Part shown: positions 42,324 through 50,695 of the stretch, piece after piece
How positions within the stretch are numbered: position 1 is the first letter of the stretch
How the letters are laid out: each line of letters starts with the position of its first letter
Origin: CALAEC01 sp050692915
Lineage (GTDB): Bacteria > Actinomycetota > UBA4738 > CALAEC01
Assembly: GCA_050692915.1 (NCBI GenBank)
Contig: JBOGVU010000003.1
Coordinates: forward strand, 1-64,000
Direction of reading: 5' to 3'
DNA length: 64,000 nucleotides
Translations under genes and position numbers: made by a program
The notes under the pieces: model-generated
Told to the model about the DNA's origin: nothing
Database searches by the model: none
Seen by the model: the letters and a program-made list of their open reading frames with translations, nothing else

Positions 42324-44327
42324 ATGGCCACCGTCTCGGAAGAGATCGCCGCCCTCCGCGGCACCAGGCCGGCCACCTTCCGCAACCTCCTCCGGGATCC
42401 GGCGTTCTCCAGGATGTACCGGGCCATCCTGGTCTCCTCGCTGGGGGACTGGATCGGCTTCGTGGCCGTGGTGGCCCTGGTGACCCGGATCGGCGGGGGC
42501 AGCGCTGGGTTCGCCGTGTCGGGCGTCATGCTGGCCCGGCTCCTTCCCTCCATCGTGTTCGGGCCGTTCGCCGGCGTCCTGGTCGATCGGTTCGATCGCA
42601 AGCGGCTGATGGTGATCGCCGACGTGGTCCGGGGGATCGGATACGCCACGATGCCCCTGATCCCACAACTGCCGTGGATCTACGGCGTCTCGTTCCTGAT
42701 CGAGTGCCTCTCGCTCCTGTGGACCCCCGCCCGCGACGCCATGATCCCCAACCTGGTGCCTCGCCGACAGCTCTCGAACGCGAACACGATCGCCCTGGCC
42801 ACCGGCTACGGGACCCTGCCGCTGGGTGGGATCGTGTACACGGCCCTGGCCGGCATCGGCGGGAGCCTGGGCGGTGGCTTCGAGTACCTGGAGCGGAACC
42901 CCCAGGCGATCGCGCTGTGGGCCAACGCCCTCACGTTCGCGTTCTCCGCGTACATGATCCAGCGCCTGCCCATACGAGTGGCGGCCCGCCGCCCTCGCCC
43001 CGGGAAGCTGAAGGCCGGTGAGGCCTTCGCGGACATGCGGGAAGGCGTTCGCTTCCTCAAGGACCACGCCTTCGCCCGGGCCATGACCGTGGGGATCGTG
43101 CTCGCGTTCACCGGCGCCGGAGCGGTGATGTCGGTGGGCCCGATCTTCGCCCAGAACACCCTCGGCGGTGGGCCGACCGCGTGGGGGTTCCTGGTCACCG
43201 CGGTCGGCGTGGGACTCGCGCTGGGCATGGTCCTGGTGGGGCAGGTCTACAAGCTCGTGGAGAAGGACACCTTCTTCCCCCTGGCGATCCTGGGGGGAGG
43301 GGTCTCACTGATGGTCCTGGCGGCCACGCCGAACGTGGCCCTGGCGGCGGTGGTGACGGTGGTGATGGGTGCCACCGCCGGGGCCACCTGGGTGACCGGG
43401 TACACGCTCCTCCACGAGAACGTCACCGACGAGCTCCGCGGTCGGGTGTTCGGCTCGCTCACGGTCCTGGCACGGCTGGGCCTGTTCCTGTCGCTGGCCG
43501 GGTTCCCCCTGCTGGCCCAGGCTTTCCAGGACTTCGACGTGGGAGGGCCTCGCCTGGCAATCTGGGCGGGAGCGGTGGTGATGATCGTGGGCGGGATCTG
43601 GTCTCGAAGCGGGCTCTCCAGGAGCCGGCTGAGCCGCCCCCGTCCGCTCCGGCTGTTCCCACGGCTCCGGAAGACGGAGCGCCGAGGGACGTTCATCACC
43701 TTCGAGGGGATCGAGGGCGCCGGGAAGGGCACCCAGGTCCGCCTCGCCAAAGAGTTCCTGGAGTCGCAGGGCCACGAGGTGCTTGTGACCCGGGAGCCCG
43801 GCGGGACCACGCTCGGCGAGAACCTCCGGGACACCCTCCTGGAGCACGGCCAGGGCAAGGTGGACGCCCGAGCGGAGGCCCTGCTGTTCGCAGCGAGCCG
43901 GGCCCAGCACGTCTCGCACGTGATCCGCCCGGCGCTCGAGGAGGGGAAGGTCATCCTGTGCGACCGATACCTCGACTCCTCGCTGGCGTACCAGGGGACG
44001 GGACGCGGGCTCGGGGAGCAGGACGTGCTCTCCCTCAACGTGTGGGCCACCCAGGGCCTGTTCCCGGACCTCGTCGTCCTGCTCCACCTCGAGCCTGACC
44101 AGGGGCTGTCCAGGATCGGGGGCGAGCAGGACCGGATCGAGTCGGAGGACGTGGCGTTCCACGCGAAGGTGGCCGACGCGTTCCTCAAGATCGCCGAGGA
44201 CCACCCGGAGCGGTTCCGGGTGATCGACGCCAGCGGGCCGCCCGACCAGGTCCACGGTCGGGTCCAGAAGGAGCTGGAGCGGTTCTTCGCCCGGGAGGAC
44301 GAGGCCGGCGGGGAGACGCCCGCGTGA
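42324..44327 (+). CDS. tmk: MFS transporter - thymidylate kinase fusion
   Basis: The product is a 667-residue single reading frame. Residues 1 to about 440 form a 12-helix MFS protein of the enterobactin-exporter-like group (VLVDRFDRKRLMVIAD after helix 2). A basic linker (SRSRLSRPRPLRLFPRLRK) leads to a complete thymidylate kinase from about residue 456: P-loop FEGIEGAGKGTQV, VTREPGGTTLGENLR, and CDRYLDSSLAYQGTGRGLG. Tmk makes dTDP from dTMP. MFS-Tmk fusions are known in actinobacteria, but the purpose of the fusion is unclear; it could tether nucleotide synthesis at the membrane. The stop overlaps the holB start (GTGA). Confidence 0.94.
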   Translation: MATVSEEIAALRGTRPATFRNLLRDPAFSRMYRAILVSSLGDWIGFVAVVALVTRIGGGSAGFAVSGVMLARLLPSIVFGPFAGVLVDRFDRKRLMVIADVVRGIGYATMPLIPQLPWIYGVSFLIECLSLLWTPARDAMIPNLVPRRQLSNANTIALATGYGTLPLGGIVYTALAGIGGSLGGGFEYLERNPQAIALWANALTFAFSAYMIQRLPIRVAARRPRPGKLKAGEAFADMREGVRFLKDHAFARAMTVGIVLAFTGAGAVMSVGPIFAQNTLGGGPTAWGFLVTAVGVGLALGMVLVGQVYKLVEKDTFFPLAILGGGVSLMVLAATPNVALAAVVTVVMGATAGATWVTGYTLLHENVTDELRGRVFGSLTVLARLGLFLSLAGFPLLAQAFQDFDVGGPRLAIWAGAVVMIVGGIWSRSGLSRSRLSRPRPLRLFPRLRKTERRGTFITFEGIEGAGKGTQVRLAKEFLESQGHEVLVTREPGGTTLGENLRDTLLEHGQGKVDARAEALLFAASRAQHVSHVIRPALEEGKVILCDRYLDSSLAYQGTGRGLGEQDVLSLNVWATQGLFPDLVVLLHLEPDQGLSRIGGEQDRIESEDVAFHAKVADAFLKIAEDHPERFRVIDASGPPDQVHGRVQKELERFFAREDEAGGETPA

Positions 44328-45460
44328 GCGAGGTCCTCCGCCGGGTCCCCGGTCAGCCCGACGCCGTGGCGTTCCTGGAGCGCGCCGCCGAGCGCCCTCA
44401 CCACGCCTACCTGTTCGCCGGCCCTGAGGGGTCGGGCAAGCAACAGGCGGCCAGGGCGTTCACGGCGGCGCTCCTCTGTCCTCGCGGCGGGTGCGGGGAG
44501 TGCCGGGACTGCCGGCTGGCGCTGGAGGACCGGCACCCGAACCTGGTCCTGGTGGAGCCGGAGGGCCGGGACATCCGCGTCGGCGAGAGCGCGGACGAGG
44601 ACGGCACCGCCCGGTGGCTCGTGGCCCGGGCCTCGCTCACGGCCCCGGAGCCGAACCGCAAGGTGTTCCGGGTGGAGCAGGCCGACCGGATGACCGAGGA
44701 GGCCGCCGACGTCCTGCTGAAGGCGCTGGAGGAGCCGCCGCCGGAGACCGTCATGGTCTTGTCCTCGGCCCGGCCCGACGAGATGCCGGAGACGATCCTG
44801 TCCCGCTGCCAGATCGTCACGTTCCGGCCGCTCTCGGAAGAGTTCGTGATCGCGTCGCTGCTGGAGGAAGGCGTGGACCAGGCTCGGGCCCGGCTGGGAG
44901 CCCGGCTGGCGGGCGGGAACCTCGGACGGGCCCGTCGCGTGGCCGCCGATCCCGAGGGGCTGGCCTTCCGGGACGTGGCCCTGGACACGCTCTCGGCGAG
45001 CGCGGAGGGTCCGGCCGGAGCACTCGACGCTGCCGACCGCCTGTTGACCGCGGCCGTGGAATACCGGACCAGGGTGGCGGCCCGGCTCGACGAGGAGCTG
45101 GAGCCGTTCCTCGACCCCCTGACCGGCAAGCCGCTCGACCAGTACCGGGGCGCCATCCGGCGGATGGAGCAGCGTCATCAGCGGCAGGAGCGCCGGGCGG
45201 AGCGTGAGTTCCTCGACGCGACGCTGCTGGCGCTGGAGTCATGGTTCCGCGACGGGCTACTGGCGGGGGCGGGCGGCGATCCGGCGTGGGCCATCAACCT
45301 GGACCGGCCGGCGCCCACGATCCGGCCGGCCGAGGCCGCCCGGGCCGTGCAGGCCCTCGAGGAAGCCCGGGGCGCCCTGGCGGACGAGACGAACCTCAAC
45401 GCTCGACTGGTGCTGGAGGGGGCGTTCCTCCACCTCGCCACCGCCGAGGTCGCGGGCTGA
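44324..45460 (+). CDS. holB: DNA polymerase III delta' subunit
   Basis: This 378-residue AAA+ clamp-loader subunit begins with the RuvB-like nucleotide fold: HHAYLFAGPEGSGKQQAAR (a Walker A with Gln where Thr is usual), the zinc cysteines CPRGGCGECRDC, and KVFRVEQADRMTEEAADVLL with KALEEPPPETVMVL. STILSRC-like sensor 1 reads ETILSRCQIVTF. Delta' is normally a non-hydrolysing member of the clamp loader, which fits the altered P-loop. GTG start in the tmk stop. A tRNA gene follows 23 bp after the stop. Confidence 0.93.
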   Translation: MSEVLRRVPGQPDAVAFLERAAERPHHAYLFAGPEGSGKQQAARAFTAALLCPRGGCGECRDCRLALEDRHPNLVLVEPEGRDIRVGESADEDGTARWLVARASLTAPEPNRKVFRVEQADRMTEEAADVLLKALEEPPPETVMVLSSARPDEMPETILSRCQIVTFRPLSEEFVIASLLEEGVDQARARLGARLAGGNLGRARRVAADPEGLAFRDVALDTLSASAEGPAGALDAADRLLTAAVEYRTRVAARLDEELEPFLDPLTGKPLDQYRGAIRRMEQRHQRQERRAEREFLDATLLALESWFRDGLLAGAGGDPAWAINLDRPAPTIRPAEAARAVQALEEARGALADETNLNARLVLEGAFLHLATAEVAG

Positions 45461-45468
45461 GCGCACGC

Positions 45469-45474
45469 TAGACT
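45469..45474 (+). promoter_or_regulatory. -10 hexamer TAGACT for tRNA-Thr
   Basis: TAGACT ends 9 nt before the first base of the tRNA gene at 45484, the right spacing for a dedicated promoter with a very short 5' leader. No good -35 is seen. Confidence 0.45.
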
Positions 45475-45483
45475 GATGGCCGC

Positions 45484-45557
45484 GCCGGAGTAGCTCAGCC
45501 CGGCAGAGCACGCGATTCGTAATCGCGGGGTCATGGGTTCGAATCCCATCTCCGGCT
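45484..45557 (+). tRNA. tRNA-Thr (CGT)
   Basis: The 74-nt gene folds into a standard cloverleaf. The acceptor stem is GCCGGAG / CTCCGGC and the D arm is GCTC...GAGC. The anticodon stem CGCGA / TCGCG carries loop TTCGTAA, so the anticodon is CGT and reads ACG (Thr). The T arm is ATGGG TTCGAAT CCCAT. The CCA end is not encoded, so the CCA transferase encoded at 7486 is needed to mature it. There is no sign of an integrated element downstream. Confidence 0.95.
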
Positions 45558-45561
45558 CGAT

Positions 45562-45576
45562 CCCCGGCGCTCGGGG
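45562..45576. terminator. Short hairpin after tRNA-Thr
   Basis: CCCCG / CGGGG (5-bp stem, 5-nt loop) lies 4 nt after the tRNA and 9 nt before the convergent L,D-transpeptidase stop. It may end both transcripts or act in tRNA 3' processing; the stem is short. Confidence 0.35.
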
Positions 45577-45585
45577 CGGCGCAGG

Positions 45586-46353
45586 CTAATCGGAGATCCG
45601 AACCGGCGTCCCCAGGGGGACCAGGCGGGCCAGCCGGGTGATGGCCGAGTTCTCCATGCGGATGCACCCGTGGCTGACCGCCTGACCGATCAGCGACGGG
45701 GCGTTCGTGCCGTGGATGGCGACCTGGCCGTCGCCTCCGGCGAACTCCTCGTACACCTCGGAGTAGGCGGACAGCCCGTACGCGAACCGGCCGTACGGAC
45801 CCGAAGGATCGTCCGGCTTGGCCAGGACCGTGGTGAAGAAGAGCCCGGTCGGCGTTGGCGCGCCAGGCGTCCCCACGGCCACCGTTTCCCGGAGGACCAC
45901 GCGGTCGTCCTCGAACACGGTGAGACGCCGGGCCGGAATGTTGACCCGGATCCGGTAGGAGTGCTCCGACAGGGTCACGTCGCGGGCACGGATCCAACCC
46001 TCGGATCCGTTCGGCTCCATGGGGAGCAGGGCCCTGAGCCAGTCGCCGCGCTCCTTCTGGACCAGGAAGACCCGCGGTTCGCCGAAGATCCCCTGCCGCT
46101 CCAGGCGCACGAATGGGTCCCCGCCCTCCGGCCGATGGAACACCGGGACGCGGGCCACTGCCGCCTCGGCCACGACATTCCCCTGCTCCTCTACGGGCTG
46201 GGGTGGTGCGACCGGGGCCAGGTCGACGGCCGCGTAGTCGGCCTCGGCATCGCCCCGGACGGCGGGCGGGGAACCCCCGCATGCCGAGGCCACCACCGCC
46301 AGCGCGGCGGCCGCACCGAGCATCCGAGTCGTGATCCGGGGCACCGTGGTCAT
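45586..46353 (-). CDS. L,D-transpeptidase lipoprotein (YkuD domain)
   Basis: This 255-residue exported enzyme has an N-terminal signal with lipobox VVASACGG, so it is probably lipid-anchored. A middle region (VARVPVFHRPEGGD to GWIRARDV) resembles an SH3-like wall-binding module. The YkuD domain carries GQVAIHGTNAPSLIG and VSHGCIRMEN with catalytic His and Cys in the order typical of Ldt enzymes. It would form 3-3 crosslinks in peptidoglycan or attach proteins to it. I use the ATG at 46353 because AAGG precedes it; an ATG five codons upstream is possible. Confidence 0.92.
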   Translation of the reverse strand: MTTVPRITTRMLGAAAALAVVASACGGSPPAVRGDAEADYAAVDLAPVAPPQPVEEQGNVVAEAAVARVPVFHRPEGGDPFVRLERQGIFGEPRVFLVQKERGDWLRALLPMEPNGSEGWIRARDVTLSEHSYRIRVNIPARRLTVFEDDRVVLRETVAVGTPGAPTPTGLFFTTVLAKPDDPSGPYGRFAYGLSAYSEVYEEFAGGDGQVAIHGTNAPSLIGQAVSHGCIRMENSAITRLARLVPLGTPVRISD

Positions 46354-46412
46354 GGTACCGACCTTCATCGGCCTCGTGCACGGCCCCCTGGAGCGGGCCC
46401 GAAGGCGCGATT

Positions 46413-46421
46413 TGCTAGAAT
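46413..46421 (+). promoter_or_regulatory. Extended -10 (TGCTAGAAT), leaderless start
   Basis: TG (46413-46414) and TAGAAT (46416-46421) form an extended -10 that ends 10 nt before the ATG at 46432. No Shine-Dalgarno sequence is present. Confidence 0.5.
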
Positions 46422-46431
46422 CCCGCGCGCC

Positions 46432-47418
46432 ATGCGGGCCTCGAAGACGCTCCTACTTCTGGTCGTGCTCGCGGCGCTCCTGTCGGTGTCGGGGATCGCG
46501 GCGGCTCAGGAAACCCCGACGCCGGGGGTGACGCCGGAGGAGGTGCGGGGGTGGACCTTCTATCTCTTCGCCCTTCCCATCGCCCTGGCCACGGTCGGCG
46601 TCGTCGCGATGATCGGCGTCCTCTACTTTCGCTACTCGACGCGGTTCTTCGGCCGGGAGGAGCCGCCCGCGCCGGTCAGACGCCGCCGTCCGCAGTTCGC
46701 CGGCGTGGCCCCCAGGGTGGAGCAGGTCGGTGCCGCGTCTACCACCCCGCCGGCTGCACCGGCCGCTGAGGTCCGGACCGCCGCCGAGCAGGTACCGCAG
46801 AGCCGCCCGGCGGAGACCGCGGCAGAGGCCGCCCCCGCCCCGGCGAAAGAGGAGCCCGCGCCGGCGAAGGAGGAGCCCGCCCCGGCCAAGCCCGCGCCCG
46901 CCCCCAGCCGGCCGGCCGCCAAGCACGTGGAGCCCGACCAGGCGACCTACGAGCGGGAGCTGAAGGCCCAGCTCGACAAGGGCGTGGATCGGCGGGTGGC
47001 CGAGGGCAGAGCCAAAGCCGCGGCGGTCCGGGCCGCGCGGGCGGGGGCGTCGTCGGCCGCCGCGCCGGAGACCGCGGTCCCGGCCGTGGAGAAGGCGGAG
47101 GCGGAGACTGCCACCGAAGCGGGGAAGGATGAGGCCCCCGCGGCAAAGGAACCGGAGGTTCCACCTCCCACAGCCCCCGAGGCCGAGGCGGACCAGGCCG
47201 AGGAGGCTCCGACGAAGGTGAAGGCCCCCAGGCCGGAACCGCCGGCCCCGGCCGCCACCGAGGGCCCCCCGGTGAAGGTGCCGCCGGGAGCGGACGAGGA
47301 GACGTTCACCAGGATCCTGGAGGAGCAGCTCGCCAAGGGACTGGCCCGTCCGATCGCCGAGAGCCGAGCTCGCGCCGCGGCCGTGAAGGCCGCCCGCGAG
47401 AAGGCCGACGCGGGCTAG
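46432..47418 (+). CDS. Membrane protein with Pro/Ala/Glu-rich region and a duplicated helical motif
   Basis: The product is 328 residues. A signal peptide (to about residue 25, ending IAAAQ) and a membrane helix at about 43-66 (FYLFALPIALATVGVVAMIG) are followed by a long cytoplasmic region of low complexity with APAKEEP repeats. Within it, two similar helical units of about 36 residues stand out. The first, at about 171-206, contains ELKAQLDKGVDRRVAEGRAK; the second, at about 289-325, contains ILEEQLAKGLARPIAESRAR. Both end AAAVxAAR. The function is unknown. It starts the block leading to DUF2342, tilS, hpt and ftsH, with 2 nt to the next gene. Confidence 0.8.
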   Translation: MRASKTLLLLVVLAALLSVSGIAAAQETPTPGVTPEEVRGWTFYLFALPIALATVGVVAMIGVLYFRYSTRFFGREEPPAPVRRRRPQFAGVAPRVEQVGAASTTPPAAPAAEVRTAAEQVPQSRPAETAAEAAPAPAKEEPAPAKEEPAPAKPAPAPSRPAAKHVEPDQATYERELKAQLDKGVDRRVAEGRAKAAAVRAARAGASSAAAPETAVPAVEKAEAETATEAGKDEAPAAKEPEVPPPTAPEAEADQAEEAPTKVKAPRPEPPAPAATEGPPVKVPPGADEETFTRILEEQLAKGLARPIAESRARAAAVKAAREKADAG

Positions 47419-47420
47419 CC

Positions 47421-48476
47421 GTGGCGGAGCAGGCCGGTCTCCTCGACTGGGACGCCGCGGCCGGGATCGGGAAGCGGTTCGCCGGCCCCGGCCCGCCGGT
47501 CCGCCCCGCCGAGCGCGCCCGGATGGCCGAGGAGTTCGACGACGTCGTGGCCGAGGCCGACGGCCTGGTCACCGAGTTCACCGGGCTGGCCATCGAGGGC
47601 CCGCCCTCCCGGCCGTGGGTGATGAACAGGCGGGAGTGGATCGAGCAGAACCTCCGCGGGTTCGAGCAGGTGCTGGAGCCGGTGGCCCGACGGCTCCTCG
47701 GCCGGCGCATGGACGGGACCATGGCCCCGGTGCGCCGTCAGCTCCTGGCGTTCCAGGTGGGCGGCATCCTCGGCTACCTGGGGCGGAAGGTGCTCGGGCA
47801 GTACGACCTGTTCCTCCCCCCGGACGACCGCGACCTGATCTACTTCGTCGGGCCGAACGTGGTCGAGCTCGAACGGCGGTTCCGGTTCGGCCGCCTGGAC
47901 TTCCGGCTGTGGCTCTCCCTGCACGAGGTGACGCACCGGGTGCAGTTCGAGGGGGTGCCGTGGCTGCGGCCCCACATCACTGAGCTGATGGGCTCGTACC
48001 TGGGGACCATCGACCTCGACGCCCGCAAGGTCCTGGAGCGGCTCCGCCGGGTCAGGGAGGAGCTGCGATCGGGCGCGGCGGGCGAGTGGCGTGACCTCGG
48101 GGTCCTGTTCGCGCTCATGACGCCGGAGCAGCGAGACACGTTCCGGCGCATGCAGTCCCTGATGTCCGTCCTCGAGGGACACGGCAACTTCGTCATGGAC
48201 CGCCTGGCCGACGGCCGGATCCGCGCGGCTGCCCGGATGCGACGGATCCTTCAGCAGCGGCGGCACCGCAAGGGGTTCAACCGCATGGTCCAGCGAGCCG
48301 TCGGCCTGGACGTGAAGGCTCGCCAGTACGACATCGGCGAGCGGTTCGTGGCCGAGGTCGTGGACCGGGCGGGCCCCGAGGGGTTCGCCCGGATCTGGGA
48401 GCGAAGCGAGCACATGCCCAGCCTGGAGGAGGTCGGGCGACCCGAAGCCTGGATCGAGCGGGTCGCGGCGGCGTGA
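47421..48476 (+). CDS. DUF2342 zincin-like metallopeptidase
   Basis: This 351-residue protein belongs to the actinobacterial zincin family DUF2342, often annotated as F420-biosynthesis-associated. The metal motif is WLSLHEVTHRVQFEG (HExxH), with supporting ligands probable in GHGNFVMDRLADG. Other family segments are MNRREWIEQNLRGFEQVLEP and GQYDLFLPPDD. No membrane segment is present. The place between a wall-enzyme gene and tilS is conserved (Rv3626c in M. tuberculosis), but its substrate is not known. GTG start 2 nt after the previous stop. Confidence 0.88.
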   Translation: MAEQAGLLDWDAAAGIGKRFAGPGPPVRPAERARMAEEFDDVVAEADGLVTEFTGLAIEGPPSRPWVMNRREWIEQNLRGFEQVLEPVARRLLGRRMDGTMAPVRRQLLAFQVGGILGYLGRKVLGQYDLFLPPDDRDLIYFVGPNVVELERRFRFGRLDFRLWLSLHEVTHRVQFEGVPWLRPHITELMGSYLGTIDLDARKVLERLRRVREELRSGAAGEWRDLGVLFALMTPEQRDTFRRMQSLMSVLEGHGNFVMDRLADGRIRAAARMRRILQQRRHRKGFNRMVQRAVGLDVKARQYDIGERFVAEVVDRAGPEGFARIWERSEHMPSLEEVGRPEAWIERVAAA

Positions 48477-49534
48477 CGCCGGTCGGCCGGGGCCAGCCGC
48501 CCGCCGTGGCCCGGGTCCTCCAGCGGCTGGTGACCACGGCCCGTCGGCACGACATGCTCCCCGCCGGTGAGACGGTCGTGGTGGCCTGCTCCGGGGGGCC
48601 GGACTCGATGTGCCTCCTCCACGCGCTCCACCGTCTCCGCCGGCTGTTCCAGATCCGCCTGGCGGTGTTCCACTTCGACCACGGGCTTCGCCCCGGCTCG
48701 GACCGGGACGCCGCGTACGTAGCCCGGCAGGCGGACCGTCTGGGCCTCCCGTACCACGGGGCTGTGGCTTCCGACCGGCCCCCGCGTGGCGCATCCGTGG
48801 AGGCGTGGGCCCGCCTGGCCAGGTACGGCGCGCTCACCCAGGCCGCCGGCGAGCTCGGCGCAGGGCGGGCGGCCCTGGGCCACACCCTCGACGACCAGGC
48901 CGAGACCGTGCTCCTCGGCCTGGCCCGGGGCGGCGGGCTGGATGCGGTCGCCGGGATGCCGGCCGTGACCTCGATACCCCCGCTGGGCGTCACCGGGGTC
49001 CGCCCACTGATCGAGACCACCGGGGTGGAGACCAGGGCGTTCTGTCGGGCACTCCGGATCCGGCCGCGGAAGGATCCAACGAACCTTGACCCTCGATTCC
49101 TCCGGAACCGGATCCGGCTGGAGGCCCTGCCGGCCCTGGAGGAGGCCCTGGGGCGGAACCTCCGGGCCACGCTGGCCCGGACGGCCGAGCTCGTCCGTGG
49201 CGACGCCGAGTTCCTGGACGCCCTGGCCTCCGAGGCGGCCGGCTGGGTCACCGTCGTCGGTGACGATGAGGTTCGGCTCGACGCCAGCCGGCTGGCCGCT
49301 CTGCCCCGGCCGATCGGCGCCAGGGTCGCTCGGGAGGCTCTCCGCGTCGCCGCGGCCATGGGGGGCCAGTGGGAGCCCGAGGCCGGGTCGACCCACGTCC
49401 TCGGCCTGCTCGACCTGGCATCCGGCGGCGTCGGTCGCCACCTCGATCTACCTGGCGATTTGGTGGCCGAGCGGTTGACGGGGTATGTTCGCATCTCTTC
49501 CCCCTTGAGCCCGCGCAGGAAGGGGGAGCGGTGA
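48473..49534 (+). CDS. tilS: tRNA(Ile)-lysidine synthetase
   Basis: This 353-residue PP-loop ATPase converts C34 of tRNA-Ile (CAU) to lysidine so that it reads AUA. The P-loop is VVVACSGGPDSMCLLHAL, followed by FHFDHGLRPGSDRDA and the HTLDDQAETVLLGLARG motif. RPLIETTGVETRAFC and DPRFLRNRIRLEALP belong to the N-terminal catalytic domain. The C-terminal tRNA-binding region is short, as in other actinobacteria. The start overlaps DUF2342 and the stop overlaps hpt, both by 4 nt. Confidence 0.94.
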   Translation: MTPVGRGQPPAVARVLQRLVTTARRHDMLPAGETVVVACSGGPDSMCLLHALHRLRRLFQIRLAVFHFDHGLRPGSDRDAAYVARQADRLGLPYHGAVASDRPPRGASVEAWARLARYGALTQAAGELGAGRAALGHTLDDQAETVLLGLARGGGLDAVAGMPAVTSIPPLGVTGVRPLIETTGVETRAFCRALRIRPRKDPTNLDPRFLRNRIRLEALPALEEALGRNLRATLARTAELVRGDAEFLDALASEAAGWVTVVGDDEVRLDASRLAALPRPIGARVAREALRVAAAMGGQWEPEAGSTHVLGLLDLASGGVGRHLDLPGDLVAERLTGYVRISSPLSPRRKGER

Positions 49535-50133
49535 CCACCAGCACCAGGCGATCGGCCGATACACTTCTCAGCCACGTGGCGGAGTTCGAGCAGGACATCG
49601 ACCGGATCCTCATCACCGGCGACGAGGTTCAGTCGAAGATCCGCGAGCTGGGCGGCCGGATCACCGAGGACTACCGGGGGAAGGACCTCCTCCTGGTCGG
49701 GGTGCTCAAGGGCGCCTTCGTGGTCATGGCCGACCTCTCCCGCCACATACGCCTGCCCCTCCGGTTCGACTTCATGGCGGTCTCCTCGTACGGCGCCTCC
49801 ACGAAGACGTCCGGGGTGGTCCGGATCCTCAAGGACCTCGACCACGACATCGAGGGGATGCACGTCCTCCTTGTCGAGGACATCGTGGACTCGGGGTTGA
49901 CCCTTGCCTACCTGCTGAAGAACCTCCGGGGCCGGCGGCCGGCCACCCTCGAGGTGTGCGCGCTGATGCAGAAGCCCGAGGTGCAGCGGGTGGACATCGA
50001 CATCAGGTACAAGGGCTTCGAGATCCCGCCGGTCTTCGTGGTCGGGTACGGGCTCGACTTCGCGGAGAAGTACCGGAACCTCCCGTACGTGGCCACGCTG
50101 AAGCCCGAGGCGTACGAGGGCCTGGTCGGATAG
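49531..50133 (+). CDS. hpt: Hypoxanthine phosphoribosyltransferase
   Basis: This 200-residue purine salvage enzyme makes IMP or GMP from hypoxanthine or guanine and PRPP. The PRPP loop is HVLLVEDIVDSGLTLAYLL with two acidic residues. LVGVLKGAFVVMADLSRHI and MAVSSYGASTKTSGVV are typical of the family, and GYGLDFAEKYRNLPYV ends it. The GTG start is in the tilS stop. The tilS-hpt-ftsH order is ancient and shared with Firmicutes. Confidence 0.95.
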   Translation: MTTSTRRSADTLLSHVAEFEQDIDRILITGDEVQSKIRELGGRITEDYRGKDLLLVGVLKGAFVVMADLSRHIRLPLRFDFMAVSSYGASTKTSGVVRILKDLDHDIEGMHVLLVEDIVDSGLTLAYLLKNLRGRRPATLEVCALMQKPEVQRVDIDIRYKGFEIPPVFVVGYGLDFAEKYRNLPYVATLKPEAYEGLVG

Positions 50134-50173
50134 GGGGGAACCGGCGGGCCCCCCCACCCGTCGTACCGAGGAG

Positions 50174-50566
50174 ATGCCTCGAGCCGCCGTCCTCGCGCTG
50201 ACCCTCGCCCTCGGCTCGTGCGCCGGGCCGGGTGACCCTGCCGCCGAGTCGGCGGGGTCGGGGATCCGGGGCCGGGTGGTGATCGTCCCCACGTGCCCCG
50301 TGGAGACGGTGGAGTCCCCCTGCCCCCCGAAGCCCGTGGCCACCACGGTGGGAGTCGAGTCGGAGGACGGCGACCTCCTGCGGGTCGAGACCGAGACCGA
50401 CGGCACCTTCCGGGTCGGTCTGTCGCCGGGCCGCTACATCGTCAGCGCCCAGCCACCCCCGGGCACGTTCCTCGTCCCGGTGCCTGGGTTCGTGACGGTC
50501 GAGGCCGGCGGATACCGGCGGGTGACGGTCATCCTCGACTCCCGTCTGCGCGAACCCGCCGGCTGA
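50174..50566 (+). CDS. Lipoprotein with carboxypeptidase-regulatory-like beta domain
   Basis: The product is 130 residues. A signal peptide ends in the lipobox LALGSCAG, so the mature protein would be lipid-anchored at Cys16. The rest has the beta pattern of a CarboxypepD_reg-like or transthyretin-like domain: GIRGRVVIVPTCP, VESEDGDLLRVETETDGTFR, SPGRYIVSAQPP and GYRRVTVILD. Such domains are binding modules. GAGGAG lies upstream of the ATG. It stands between hpt and ftsH with its own spacing and has no enzymatic motif. Confidence 0.8.
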   Translation: MPRAAVLALTLALGSCAGPGDPAAESAGSGIRGRVVIVPTCPVETVESPCPPKPVATTVGVESEDGDLLRVETETDGTFRVGLSPGRYIVSAQPPPGTFLVPVPGFVTVEAGGYRRVTVILDSRLREPAG

Positions 50567-50596
50567 CCACGCCCAGGCGGGCTTGTCGAGGGCCTG

Positions 50597-50605
50597 TGCT
50601 ACCAT
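50597..50605 (+). promoter_or_regulatory. Extended -10 (TGCTACCAT) before ftsH
   Basis: TG at 50597-50598 and TACCAT at 50600-50605 give an extended -10. The predicted transcript would have a leader of about 50 nt containing AAAGGAG (50648-50654), the only strong ribosome binding site upstream of ftsH. Confidence 0.4.
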
Positions 50606-50695
50606 CGGCGCAGGTCGGGGAGCGCGGCCCCGCGAACGCAGGTCCCGAAAGGAGAATCCCCCACGAAGAGCGGCGAATTCAACATCCGTCGGCTC

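Noticed and set aside
45484..45600. Integration site of a genomic island at tRNA-Thr
   Set aside because: No duplicated 3' tRNA end, integrase or compositional change is seen on either side.
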